Positions 8,779 through 17,649 of a DNA stretch of 18,057 bases are shown one piece after another. The notes below the pieces were generated by a model. It ran no database searches, had not been told where the DNA came from, and worked only from the letters and a program-made list of their open reading frames with translations. Location of the stretch: assembly GCA_023853785.1 (NCBI GenBank), contig JAJIRX010000803.1:1-18057 (forward strand), read 5' to 3'. The first letter of the stretch is position 1, and every line of letters begins with the position of its first letter. The position numbers and the translations under genes were made by a program. Source of the DNA: Psilocybe azurescens. Its lineage: Eukaryota > Basidiomycota > Agaricomycetes > Agaricales > Agrocybaceae.

Positions 8779-9380
8779 TCATCCACACCCACCACGCGAC
8801 CCCTCGAAGAACTGCACATACAGCTTGGCCTCCGGTACACCCTGCATCCTCAAGAAGCCCTTCAATCGAATGGCAAGGAGCGCGTATTGGACTGCTAACT
8901 CTGCAATGAGCTCTCTGCTCTGGGGCGGACAAGAGTATGCTGTTGAAAGGCGGAAAGGTGTGGTTGGAGTCGTCGTCATTAGCAGAACATGTGTCTTCAT
9001 ACTCCCTCGACAGGCGGGAAGCAGCCGAAGCGACTCGAGCTCTGAGCACTAGCGACAGCGGATTCCAGATCCACGGCGATACTTCAAATCCAAGTTCAAA
9101 GTCGCAGTCGAAGCCAATGTCGAAGGTGCAGTCGTGAAGTTATCATCATCATATTATCTTCCTCAATAACAACAGGCGCACGAGGACCAGACGTTGGTGT
9201 CGGACTCATTGACCTACTTGCAGCTGTCGAGGACACTGCAGAGGCAGCGGCACGCCCCACCCCACCTCTATACCACTTCTCGACGTCATACATGACTGTG
9301 CAGTAGAGGCACACGAACACTTTGAGGTCCGAGGGATGCGATACGCTGGCGTTGCAGCGAGTGCAAGTAGAAGTGGACAT
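8779..9380 (-). CDS. Candidate small CxxC...CxxC protein gene (hypothetical, possibly broken)
   Basis: From an ATG at 9380 the minus strand encodes MSTSTCTRC, 14 residues, then CLYC, i.e. CX2CX14CX2C, a zinc-ribbon-like pattern, followed by an Ala/Ser/Pro-rich acidic linker to a stop at 9096. The ATG follows a CT-rich stretch typical of fungal leaders. Downstream, two other frames look coding: an acidic one around 9040-8950 and a helical one at 9000-8779 (ELIAELAVQYALLAIRLKGF). They could be joined by introns or frameshifts, but I see no good splice pair. I do not recognise the family. The gene would be divergent from the Sec61 relic with about 90 bp between them. Confidence 0.3.
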
Positions 9381-9539
9381 TGGACGAAGACGACGACGAT
9401 GAGGGACGTAAGGGAAGAAGTGGGCATAACCGCGAGAGACATAAGGATACGCGAAGGCTTTGGCTTGAGCGTGCGGTTCCTCCACCTTGTCTGGCCTTTC
9501 TTACCCATATTACCAGAAGTTTCCTCACCCGATCATAAA

Positions 9540-9593
9540 GCACGTTTCCTGTCGTTAAATCCCACACAACACGTACTGACTCTCGTATCACAG
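9540..9593 (+). other. Relic intron with GC donor
   Basis: Removing 54 bp beginning GCACGT and ending TATCACAG restores the family sequence across the junction (DHK-VLFNRKVLW). The donor is probably a mutated GTACGT. Confidence 0.65.
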
Positions 9594-9873
9594 GTCCTGT
9601 TCAACCGAAAGGTGCTATGGATGGCGGTAACACTCCTTATCTTCCTTGTGTGCTCATAAGTGTCCCTGTACAGCATCATGTCCTCCAAATCCTCCGACCC
9701 GCTCTACTGGATTCGCGTCATCCTGGCCTCTAACCGTGGAACGCTTATGGAACCCAGAAGCACGCCTGTTATCACTTCGGGATTTATCATGCAGCTTTTG
9801 GTGGGTACCAACCTTTGTGATGTGGGTTTCAGTCCTAAAGAAGATCGGGCGTTGTTCAGTGCTACTCAGAAAC

Positions 9874-10014
9874 GTGAGTGTCGTGTTATCTTTCGTGTAC
9901 ATTCCAACATTCCAACATTCCTCCATCCACGTCCGTCTCCTTTTCTACATTCTCTTCACCATCCATATAAACACATGCGCGAAAGAAAGACATATACTGA
10001 CCACAATTTCACAG
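9874..10014 (+). other. Relic GT-AG intron of the Sec61 copy
   Basis: 141 bp, donor GTGAGT, acceptor TTTCACAG, branch-like CTGAC about 17 bp upstream of the acceptor. Splicing joins ATQK to [10 protein letters not shown] in phase 1, as the family requires. Confidence 0.85.
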
Positions 10015-10343
10015 TATTCGTTCTTATTATTGCGCTCGGCCAAGCCACGGTTTACGTGCTCACAGGGCTCAAGGCCAGCCGTCCGACCTTGGGGCTGGGG
10101 TCTGCCTCTTGCTCGTCATCAAGCTCATTGCCACTACGCTCATCGTCATCTTCCTAGACGAGCTCCTTCTGATTTTGAAGGGGTACGGCCTCGCATCGGC
10201 CATCTTTTTTTCATCGCGACCAACATCTGCGAGTTGATCGTGTGGAAGAGGTTCTCGTCTACCGCTTCAAGTCAAGTTGGTGGAAGGGGAGGTATTGGGA
10301 TGGGGCTAGCATCAAGTTCACCGAGTGGGGAAGGTGCAAGTAA

Positions 10344-10545
10344 TGAGGATTATGGGCTGGATTCTCAGCTGTGAGATGGCTTGTGAATGTCCCAGGAAGA
10401 CAACGTCACGTTCCATGTGTTATTCCCGACGTGTCTTGTTCATGACATTCCTTGCATTCAGCGATGCATGATGCAGAGATCCCATCACGACGTTTTGATG
10501 TCTGCCGAACCCACATCTGCTTCCTTACCTCGCCGTCCCATTGAC
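10344..10545 (+). repeat. Copy A of a diverged 200-bp direct duplication
   Basis: Shares with 10844-11045, in the same order and spacing: TGTGAGA, ATGAAT/GTGAAT, GTGTTATTCCCGA, GTTTTGATxTCTGCCGAAC and CTCCTTA/TTCCTTACCTCGCC. By eye about two thirds of bases agree. No coding function seen. It begins just after Sec61 similarity ends. Confidence 0.6.
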
Positions 10546-10843
10546 TCATACCCACCGACGTGATCGAACATCAGCCTCAATTATCGCCTCTGGTCTGTGC
10601 GTGTACTGCCGCCCCGCTACGAAGATTTTACCCTAACGCATCATATCAATTTCCAGCAAACTTTGCATTCTTATATCGCCCCTCGTTCTATCAAACGCCT
10701 GAATGGCCAGAAAAGGACCTTGCCTCGTGGTTATTGGATCATGGGCTTTGCCCTGCGACGACGTATCAATGTCCAGAAAACTATGCTTCTGTCAGCATTA
10801 CACACCGGCATTGAGTTGATTGGAGGGCACGGCTGACTAGCGA

Positions 10844-11045
10844 TAGGGTATAGGATGGGTTCCAAGGTGTGAGACAGGTTATGAATATCCGCCAAAGATG
10901 ACATATGGCTGGCATGGTACGTTTCTTGTGTTATTCCCGATGTCTCTCGCTGATTACAATTCCTCCATTACAGGGCCTGTCGTGATGTTTTGATATCTGC
11001 CGAACTCATATCCCGCCTCCTTAACTCGCCATTCCGACCTTCCAT
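10844..11045 (+). repeat. Copy B of the 200-bp direct duplication
   Basis: Second copy, about 500 bp downstream of copy A. The intervening 10560-10830 holds open frames without known motifs and an internal similarity: TATCAATTTCCAGCAAACTT near 10645 and TATCAATGTCCAGAAAACTA near 10765. Confidence 0.6.
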
Positions 11046-11639
11046 GCACCATGTATGTCAGGCCAAGCTCTAAACCATGCTCTAGGCGCAATTTAAATTT
11101 CGACACAATATCTCCTTCCTGCAAGCCACGAACTCATTCAGACCACCATTAGGGTTCATCAATTGCTATCAAACTATCTCGCAAGTGTTGACGTAATGTA
11201 TTGTCTTCCACAAACCGTGGAATGTCCAACCCGACCTATCCTTCTCCGGCCAAAAGTGTTTATCCGCACCATTCTATGGTGTATTGCTCCCTTGTTGACG
11301 AAGATCGAGTCGGGACTACCTCGCGTTCATGAAATAGGATTCTCTCAAGTCTTTGGGTAAGTCTCAGAGCTACTCTCGTTCGCTGGATTACGCTGACACC
11401 AATGAGTAGATAATGATGTCAACGTGCTCTAGGGTTAGGGTTACAATGACAGAGGTGTTCACGCATCTCGTCATTCATTCTTGTGATAAACTGAATTGTT
11501 AATTCTCGCAGAGCGTGTGGTATGGCACCCGGAAACTTTTGTAGCACGGTGGATGGATGCTGTGGAGTATTAGGACTTCGGTTGATGATAGTTAGGTACG
11601 GACTGTTATGCGGCCGTAGAAAGACCGGTTACGCTCTCC
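11046..11639. other. No gene seen
   Basis: Unique-looking sequence with short open frames only. A very short telomere-like word, TAGGGTTAGGGTTA, lies near 11430 (just over two TTAGGG units). Confidence 0.45.
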
Positions 11640-11925
11640 ATTGCCCTTCGGGGGCGCTAACCTCTGCAGAAATATTAACAAAAAGGTGTTAGAACAGTTG
11701 AACTACTCGTGTATAAATAGATTTCATTATCTTTACAACAACAAGGAGACGAACAGAAAGTGCATCATTCACATCATATACGCCTGCACGATAGACATGA
11801 CCTCGATCATACTCGAGTACATCTCTTGCACCGAAGGCTTCCCTCTTCTTCTTCAGTGTAATTTCGAGCACCCATTCGCAAACCGCTCCTTAAGCCTCTT
11901 CTCAAGTAAAGCACCCATTAACGAT
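11640..11925 (-). other. Weak minus-strand coding-like relic with a good intron signature
   Basis: Two overlapping minus-strand frames have charged, helix-like composition: MGALLEKRLKERFANG (about 11915-11870) and LEITLKKKREAFGARDVLEY continuing to SVRLLVV (about 11868-11740). They would join by a frameshift near 11868. Immediately downstream is a plausible intron: donor GTAAAG, branch-like TTCTAAC, acceptor TTTCTGCAG (about 11736-11667). I recognise no family, and chance cannot be excluded. Confidence 0.2.
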
Positions 11926-12520
11926 GTTGCATACATCGAACTGACGCCACCAATGCGCCATGCGGTGTTACCTCACAGAGAACAGGCACGGCAAGATGGT
12001 GGGAGGCCAGTCACATGGGACAGTGATCTAATTACATACCATACGGAATTTGAATTAATTATGATGTGATGTGTCACACGGCCCGAAAGAGACTACGTGA
12101 AAAGGCAATTATGTAGTGCTCGTCACAGTGTCAAGCGAGGGCCCAACAATGTCGTGTGAGGTACGGTGTCAAGTGGACACCACCCCTGGTACACTGCACC
12201 CTGGCACACCTCGCCCCTGCGGGCGATTTTTGATTTCGGCAGCCGGTTTTCAGCAAATCTGGTGTCGGCTCCCGTCATTCTAATGCACTTTCTGTTGGGT
12301 ACTTTCATCCCATTCTGGACACTTTTTACCATCCCTGGTATACCAATTTAGGATGAATTGTGGGGAGAATTGGCAGGGGGAAGGGGGCGGAGGTCCGATT
12401 GAGGTAAATAAAATATAAAACAGAATTCGTACTCGTCATTTGTCTAGCATGAATGCTCGTTTGAGAGATTGCAGTAAAACAGATGGTAAAATGGTTCCTC
12501 AATTTATGCAGTTTCTAGTA

Positions 12521-12544
12521 CGGCCTCCGCCACGAGGTGTTGAA
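12521..12544 (+). repeat. GC-rich 24-bp word, copy 1
   Basis: Begins CGGCCTCCGCCAC and ends GTTGAA. It matches 15760-15783 at 21 of 24 positions in the same orientation. Confidence 0.6.
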
Positions 12545-12765
12545 GTGCAGTACGGCTTCCGCATATCTTAAAATGCTCTACATATCCAATACATATTTGT
12601 TATGCAGCTCACTTGGCAAATCAATTGAAATTTGAATGAGATTGGATGGAATCGGGGCCGCATTGACTTGGTCGCTGGGCTTCATCTGAAGCACCACGGG
12701 TGCCGCGGTATGTAAATATTGAGCGGCTGCCGTCCCGCCTTCTATTTACTGCCTCGCCCTAGAGC

Positions 12766-12799
12766 CGGCTCCATAACCTGTATATATATAATGGAGCCG
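12766..12799. repeat. Perfect inverted repeat, 9-bp arms
   Basis: CGGCTCCAT (12766-12774) pairs with ATGGAGCCG (12791-12799) across a 16-nt loop containing TATATATATA. Could extrude as a cruciform or be the remnant tip of a small inverted-repeat element. Confidence 0.7.
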
Positions 12800-14129
12800 T
12801 TCTGGTCTCCAAAATTAAGATTGGTAACCGGGGAGCTGCTTGAATTGATCATTAGTCGCCGCCACTGGAACTGTAAATTAGCAACCGGTTTTATGTTCAG
12901 CGGATGCCGGAAGACAGTCATAAATTGAATATCGGCAGCCGGTGTGGGTATGGTGATGGATGACCCAGAAATTTGTGTGGCAGGCTCCGTAGGGTTTTCA
13001 ATTATTTGCCATCGGTGCCGCAGGTGAAATCCAGAATCTGGGAATTAGGATGGAACAGAAAGCGGTTGCCACAGAAATTTAGATTACACCATAGGCTGCC
13101 GTAACTTTCGGAAACGAGACGCCATCCAGTTCGGGAATATGTCGGGCGCCGTCATTGTCGTTGTCTACTATGTCTGCCCGCGTCTGTTGCTCATATTTTA
13201 GTATACATGGGTGAATCTCAATATGAAATAGTTCCAAAATTATTCCCAAATAAAGTGGAGCGCATAACAACGCATGGGACCGCCGCCGCAGCTCTCCATG
13301 TATATTCTATGCCTTCTACATAATGTGCAACTTGATGAATCACAATCACAATCCCATTTGCAACCTCATTCCCATTCTCATTCCCGTCCTCATTCTTGTT
13401 CTTGATATCGTACATGGCATTATACTAGCTCATCTACAAACTACAGCTATGGCCACGATGACGATCACAATGACATGCCAATGAAGAGTTCTATAAATGC
13501 TGATGAAGAGGGGCAGCAGTGCACACACTTGCGCATTCACTGTCCAGACGACCCGGCGAAGACCAACGCTGGGGACCAGGGCGGAGACCGCATAAAGTAT
13601 AATAGAGTGAAGGGAAGTTAAGCGTTGAAGTTGTGGACGCCAATGACTTTAAACGTGGCGTGATTTATGATGCATGTAATTTGGATGTTTGTACCTGTGG
13701 CAGTTTGGGATCGACGGACGCCCGTTTATTGGAAGCGATACATGCACGCGACTAAGACAGGACGAATGGCCGGCTCCCGAGCTCCTCCTAATCAGCTTTA
13801 CAGATCGTCCTCTTTGAAAACATCTTCTCTATCGCTAATATGAACGACCTATTGTTTTGCGGGCTCACGAAAGATGTACAGGCGAGCAGTGTTCAGATAT
13901 TTTGAAGTCGGTTCCCGATCTGCAAATTGAGAACTCATATCATGTCTTCGCCGGACACCGGCACAATAGTTCAGGTATTGAAAATGTCGACAAGCTAACA
14001 ACAACATGAAAAGTATAATGTCTCTTTCAATTTGTGCGTCCCAGTAGTGCGTTTGATGGCCTTACCTCCCAGAGACTCGCTTTAGGCGCCGGGACTGCAT
14101 AACGTACATCAGTATTTGTTCTGATATGA

Positions 14130-14560
14130 CTTATTCTGAAATCCATTATTCCTCTATATACCTCACTGGAGTCTTACAGTGTATTAAGGATAACCATCGC
14201 AGTTTGCGGCGGCCGCTCAATCAAAATTGGGGTTTCATAATTATGTTTCCTCCGGCGTCCGCAATATGTCCATTATGTCGATATCAGGCCCCCAAATTGT
14301 TAAATTAAAGACAGAAACCACTTGTTCTATAAACCAGACCATAAATATTTTTCACCCTCTTCCCAAACTATGGTTTTATCCTCAATGATATCGCCGTGAA
14401 TCGACCAACTTGGTTGAAATGAACCCAAATAACCCAGCACGCTTTTCCTCATATAAAATGCAACGCAAGCACGGTCACCGGGCATTTAGCGCCATGTCGT
14501 AGGACACGTCCGAGTAAAGCAATAATGGTCCCTGGGTCATACCTCACTTGTAAGCCTATT
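14130..14560 (+). repeat. Left arm of a large imperfect inverted repeat
   Basis: Matches the reverse complement of 15866-16260 over the oxygenase 3' coding end and about 200 bp beyond the stop. Good landmarks: TCACCCTCTTCCCAAACTA and CGCCGTGAAT (about 14355-14400) against TCACCCTCTTTCCAAACTA and TGCCGTGAAT on the other strand, and CTCACTTGTAAGCCT against CTTCACATGTAAACCT. Estimated 70-80% identity by eye. Confidence 0.7.
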
Positions 14561-15120
14561 CCTGGGATTTCAAACACTCCATTTTGATAATTTCCCAGAG
14601 CAGAAAGGATGTCGAACCAACGATGGTCGGATCCGTTATCCCGGTGAAATGGTGTCGTGATTACTTATGACACTTATAACGTTGAACGGCGTCCCCAAAC
14701 TTGAAGTATTCGCGGAATGTAGTCGCTGTGACCAATCTCCTCCCACTTGAAGCGCCAAGTCCGAAAGGGCGTTGATACCAACGATAAATAGATAAGGTTG
14801 AATGATTCTGAGAATCCCACCAATGATTGCCTGAAATTTAATTATTCTTTCCAGCCAGATAATTGTATCATCATTTCTAAGGTTCCTTGAAACCTCCAAA
14901 TGATTTGTTTTCTGTGCAATAGCATTATGTATTGAGAATATAACGTCATTCGGCGACCGACCTCATGACCCTGTTGGAACCAGGCTGGAGAAAGGTTTGC
15001 TTCTCCAGGCTGCAACCAGCCTTTCTTGTCATTGTAATGCCGAGGTGATGTTCTCCAACTTTTGGATCCTTTGTTTACAACAAGGATTTTGGACAAGTGT
15101 TGCATGTCTTCCCACACCTG
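14327..15120 (-). pseudogene. TET/JBP-type 2-oxoglutarate/Fe(II) oxygenase relic, copy 1
   Basis: TET/JBP oxygenases oxidise thymine or 5-methylcytosine in DNA; mushroom genomes carry many, often near transposons. The minus strand reads in order: QVWEDMQHLSKIL, GWLQPGEANLSPAWFQQGHE, IIGGILRIIQPYLFIVGINA, FHRDNGSDHRWFDIL (the HxD metal-binding pair, His codon at 14646-14644), GNYQNGVFEIPGIGLQVRYD, PGTIIALLGRVLRHG (distal metal His), GDRACVAFYMRKSVLGY (Arg expected to hold 2-oxoglutarate), ending EKYLWSGL with a stop at 14329-14327. The frame changes at least near 14935-14890, 14800-14700, 14650 and 14470, so no single protein can be made. Coding-like frames on the same strand at 15669-15247 (QNTPEQASGLTWEVALYI) may be the N-terminal part. 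Family assignment is from HxD...H...R spacing and surrounding blocks. Confidence 0.72.
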
Positions 15121-15246
15121 ATTCTACAGACATACAGTAAAGTGGGCGCCGGTCAGCGACATGATCAGGCGGCGGCGGCCTGTTTACTCACCCTCCGCTT
15201 ATCAGTTAAAATTCCTGGCAAATACCAAAACAGACATTTATCGTCC

Positions 15247-15669
15247 TTATCCGGCTATGACGTAGGGATCGGCCGTGTAGTGACTCGGAGAGAACAATGG
15301 AGGAAAATTCTTCTTCAACTTCTTTTCCACAAGAGAATTGCGTCCTGTGCAGTTTGTTGTCATTTGCTTAACATAGTCTTCTACCCTCCAACTTGTGTTC
15401 CCTGCAATTATATTGAACTTGTAACAACTATACGTATATATTGGGGACACACTTTTGTTTCGAGTTGCCGTAATGAGGACTTCCACGGCTAGATTGACTT
15501 CATGCAGAAATTCCAAGTCCCAATTTGCAGGAAAGGGACAGTATTCTGCAGAGCGGGCTACTGCTAGGTCAAACTTCCGAATAATGTACAGCGCCACTTC
15601 CCATGTCAGGCCTGATGCTTGTTCTGGAGTGTTTTGCATGATGATAGCAAATTTTAACCTTGCGTTCAA
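15247..15669 (-). other. Possible upstream exons of TET/JBP copy 1
   Basis: Open minus-strand frame with protein-like composition (WEVALYIIRKFDLAVARSAE, then WRVEDYVKQMTTN). An intron is plausible in its middle, with acceptor ATAATTGCAG near 15402. Orientation and position fit an N-terminal part of the oxygenase relic, but I do not recognise its sequence and the link is inferred. Confidence 0.25.
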
Positions 15670-15759
15670 ACTTCTACATTCGCATATCTCAAATCATCAC
15701 GTGGGAATGCTCCCACCATGAATGTCTTCAGCACGCGTAACGATTTTTTTCTTGCGGTG

Positions 15760-15783
15760 CGGCCTCCGCCACCGGGCGTTGAA
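15760..15783 (+). repeat. GC-rich 24-bp word, copy 2
   Basis: Begins CGGCCTCCGCCAC and ends GTTGAA. It sits about 80 bp before the 5' breakpoint of oxygenase copy 2, so it may belong to that copy's flank or to a small repeat at the break. Confidence 0.6.
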
Positions 15784-15865
15784 TGCGCGGAAAACGGACG
15801 GTGAGTGTACACAGGTGGCCGCCGCTCAATGGCCTCACTGCCCAGCACCCACATTACTGTATGTC

Positions 15866-16050
15866 AGTAGTCAGGTTTACATGTGAAGCACAACCCAGGA
15901 ACCTTTATTGCATTACTCGGTCGCGTCCTACGGCATGCCGCTCAATGTCCCGGCACCCGTCCTTGCATGCTGCATTGCTTTTACATGAGGAAAAGAGTGT
16001 TGGTTTAGTTGGGCTCCTTCTAGCCAAGTTGGTTAATTCACGGCAATATC
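15866..16050 (+). pseudogene. TET/JBP oxygenase relic, copy 2, C-terminal fragment
   Basis: Plus-strand translation gives GLHVKHNPGTFIALLGRVLR, then HAAQCPGTRPCMLHCFYMRK, and (after stops) PSWLIHGNIIE. This aligns block for block with the C-terminal end of copy 1 on the opposite strand, including the distal His and the Arg. The HxD half is absent: similarity stops at about 15862. In-frame TAG codons at 16006 and near 16024 stand where copy 1 has Tyr and Gln. Confidence 0.7.
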
Positions 16051-16260
16051 ATTGAAATGAAAGACTAGTTTGGAAAGAGGGTGAGAATCAGACCAGCGAT
16101 ATTTTGTCTATTAGAACATGATTATGACTTCTTAGAGGCCGTGGTTGATACAATGACAGTGCGTCGGATGCCGGGACGATTATTATAATAGTGACTACCT
16201 CATTTAAATCAAACTGCTGTTGGATTATTGCCTTTTCTACTGCATACATGTATTTTTATC
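15866..16260 (-). repeat. Right arm of the large imperfect inverted repeat
   Basis: Reverse-complement partner of 14130-14560. Similarity past the coding region (for example GGCATCCGACGCACTGTC near 16170-16155 against GGCGTCCGCAATATGTCC) shows the arms are two copies of a whole gene end including its 3' flank, not only shared protein-coding sequence. Confidence 0.65.
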
Positions 16261-16294
16261 GCCTCTTGAAACTACTCATCGGCCTCCGGCCTTG

Positions 16295-16745
16295 CTATGG
16301 AAGCAGTCGACGCCTCTCTTTTTCCTCCCCGCTAGTGATCGAGTTTGTTACATGTACTTCTTCCATTGCCAATGGACCGTGAAGTACAGTATCTGCACAT
16401 CCAAGCGGTAAACCAATGGATTGGTCGACTGCACTATCGTTGAAAGGCATGTCAATGTCTACCTGATCGCTGCCATCTTGACTGTCTGACCATTCAGGAT
16501 CTGTAAACCCTTCCAGAACAGATGTTGTGGTGTCACTACTATGGTCACTATCACAAACTTGAATCTTCGCCGGGATGTTGTCTCCCATGGAAACATCAAC
16601 AGGTTCCATGGCTGCCGCCGTTGCCGCTGCTCTTCCTGTTGACGGAATAACTGAACCCGTTATAGAAGGTAAGGATAATCCTGGACAATTACAGACATAG
16701 GTTCTGGGGTGATGTGTATCTGGTGCGGTGAACTACGTGAGTGTG
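16295..16745 (-). CDS. Hypothetical acidic Ser/Asp-rich protein, possible transposon N-terminal fragment
   Basis: The minus frame is open from a TAG near 16735 to a stop at about 16295. It reads HHPRTYVCNCPGL, an Ala/Thr-rich stretch, then MEPVDVSMGDNIPAKIQVCD (ATG at 16609) and a long acidic part rich in Asp, Ser and Glu, ending GEEKERRRLLP. A TATA-like ATTTATATAT (about 16750) stands just upstream. A YVCNC beginning followed by a disordered acidic linker is reminiscent of N-termini of some agaricomycete Tnp2-type (CMC) transposon proteins, but the Cys pattern is incomplete and no transposase core is present. Start at 16609 or further upstream is undecided. Confidence 0.35.
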
Positions 16746-17069
16746 ATTTGATATATAAATCGAAAACCAAAACACAAACCAGAGAGGAATGGTCTAGACT
16801 AGATAAGACGACTCTCTCCCTGTTGAGTTAAAGTGAGGGCTGGCTTGCCACTAGGTTGTGTAGATGTATGTGGTCTGAGGAGGGCAGGGACGTATGAAGG
16901 AGGAGGAATGGATGAGGGATATAAAATGCCCTTGAGTATTTACTGGGAGGAAGCAACCCGACTTGATTAGGGTAGAACGTGAATGAGGTGTGATGACTGT
17001 GAAGGGGCCAAATGACTAGATAAATCGAGGGGATTGATACGGGGCAGGAGTGAGAATGTAGTCTTGATC
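16746..17069. other. Intergenic; no gene seen
   Basis: Purine-biased plus strand with short words such as GGAGGAGGAATGGATGAGGG. On the minus strand it would be the trailer of the small candidate gene and the promoter side of the acidic ORF. Confidence 0.45.
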
Positions 17070-17300
17070 CTAGTGCGCTTCAAGCAAGTCTGCAGTGTCT
17101 GCAAAGCTAGAAGTAAAGCCTGCTGATGGAGTAATGGCTTGAGCGGCCTGGAGTGATAGATGATGAAGGATTGTGCGATGTTCTTGAACCAAAAATCAAA
17201 CAGAGCGGTGAAGTGAATGAGGGATGACTAGGGCGATGGATGAAGATGACAACAAGACCAAGATTGCTGAATAAAAATATTCTGGAGCAATAGAAGCCAT
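17070..17300 (-). CDS. Candidate small secreted or membrane protein, interrupted by TGA
   Basis: ATG at 17300 opens a 34-codon frame with a hydrophobic segment (FYSAILVLLSSSSIALVI), ended by TGA at 17198-17196. The same frame then stays open to a TAG at 17072-17070 (ends AGFTSSFADTADLLEAH). What favours a real gene is context: a TATAAA box at about 17607-17602, a long CT-rich leader, and CCTCAACTCCCC directly before the ATG. No family recognised. The TGA may be a pseudogene mutation, a missed intron, or show that only the short ORF or none is translated. Confidence 0.3.
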
Positions 17301-17601
17301 GGGGAGTTGAGGATCTTGATGTAGAGGAAGAATGAAGGGTCTGGAGGATGGTAGGATCGAAATGAACTGGACAAAATTCTCTGTGATGAGAGAGCGAGAG
17401 TGGTTGGATAGGCTGGTCTACCCTCTGATGAACGCGTCTTGAATAACTGGAGTGATTGTTGAATTTCGTGGTGAATACTGATAGAGATTGATTGAATGCG
17501 TGCTTGAGTGCTGGACTGAGTACTTGATAACTTGAATTCTTTGCTGTGAAGAAAGTTGGGGCTTGTAACTTCCTTGTATTCCAAGCGATACTAATACATG
17601 G

Positions 17602-17607
17602 TTTATA
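17602..17607 (-). promoter_or_regulatory. TATA box
   Basis: The minus strand reads GGTATATAAACC. About 300 bp downstream, through CT- and CA-rich leader-like DNA, lies the ATG of the candidate small ORF. Promoter activity is inferred from layout. Confidence 0.4.
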
Positions 17608-17649
17608 TACCAGAGAACATAGAAAATATTTAAAAGAGATCAAGCGTCC

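Larger units (their letters stand above)
9471..10275 (+). pseudogene. SEC61: Truncated Sec61 alpha (translocon channel) pseudogene with introns
   Basis: Sec61 alpha forms the protein-conducting channel of the ER membrane. Recognisable blocks in order: RFLHLVWPFLPILPEVSSPD, intron 9540-9593, FNRKVLWMAVTLLIFLVCS, IMSSKSSDPLYWIRVILASN, RGTLMEP, TSGFIMQLLVGTNL, EDRALFSATQK, intron 9874-10014 (phase 1, clean GT-AG), [31 protein letters not shown] and [12 protein letters not shown]. Together these match roughly the first 200-220 of about 480 residues (N-terminal helices and plug region). The usual Met-Gly start is missing and nothing of the C-terminal half follows. Breaks: TAA at 9657 where the family has Gln (CAA to TAA fits C-to-T), a GC instead of GT donor at 9540, one base lost at about 10071, and a T-run length change at 10205-10211. 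Retained introns argue for DNA-level duplication, not a retrocopy. Confidence 0.9.
12070..14126. other. 2-kb stretch without a supported gene; hairpins and GC-rich islands
   Basis: No domain-like reading frame on either strand. Visible structure: a hairpin GGTGTC-AAGTG-GACACC at 12165-12181, a 24-bp GC-rich word at 12521-12544 that recurs at 15760-15783, a 9-bp-arm hairpin at 12766-12799, a run of CATTCC/CATTCT-type hexamers at 13365-13400, and scattered CCGGCTCC/GCAGCCGGT words. This pattern fits old, decayed repeats. Confidence 0.5.

Noticed and set aside
8579..9052. 157-codon plus-strand open frame
   Set aside because: No motif, no splice or promoter signals. Composition is driven by CA/CT-rich sequence, and the minus strand of part of it looks more protein-like.
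11429..11443. Telomere-like TAGGGTTAGGGTTA
   Set aside because: Just over two units; expected by chance or from minor repair. Not evidence of a chromosome end.
17107..17643. 178-codon minus-strand open frame
   Set aside because: It runs through the TATA box and leader-like CT-rich DNA, has Ser/His/Pro composition from simple sequence, and competes with another equally open frame.
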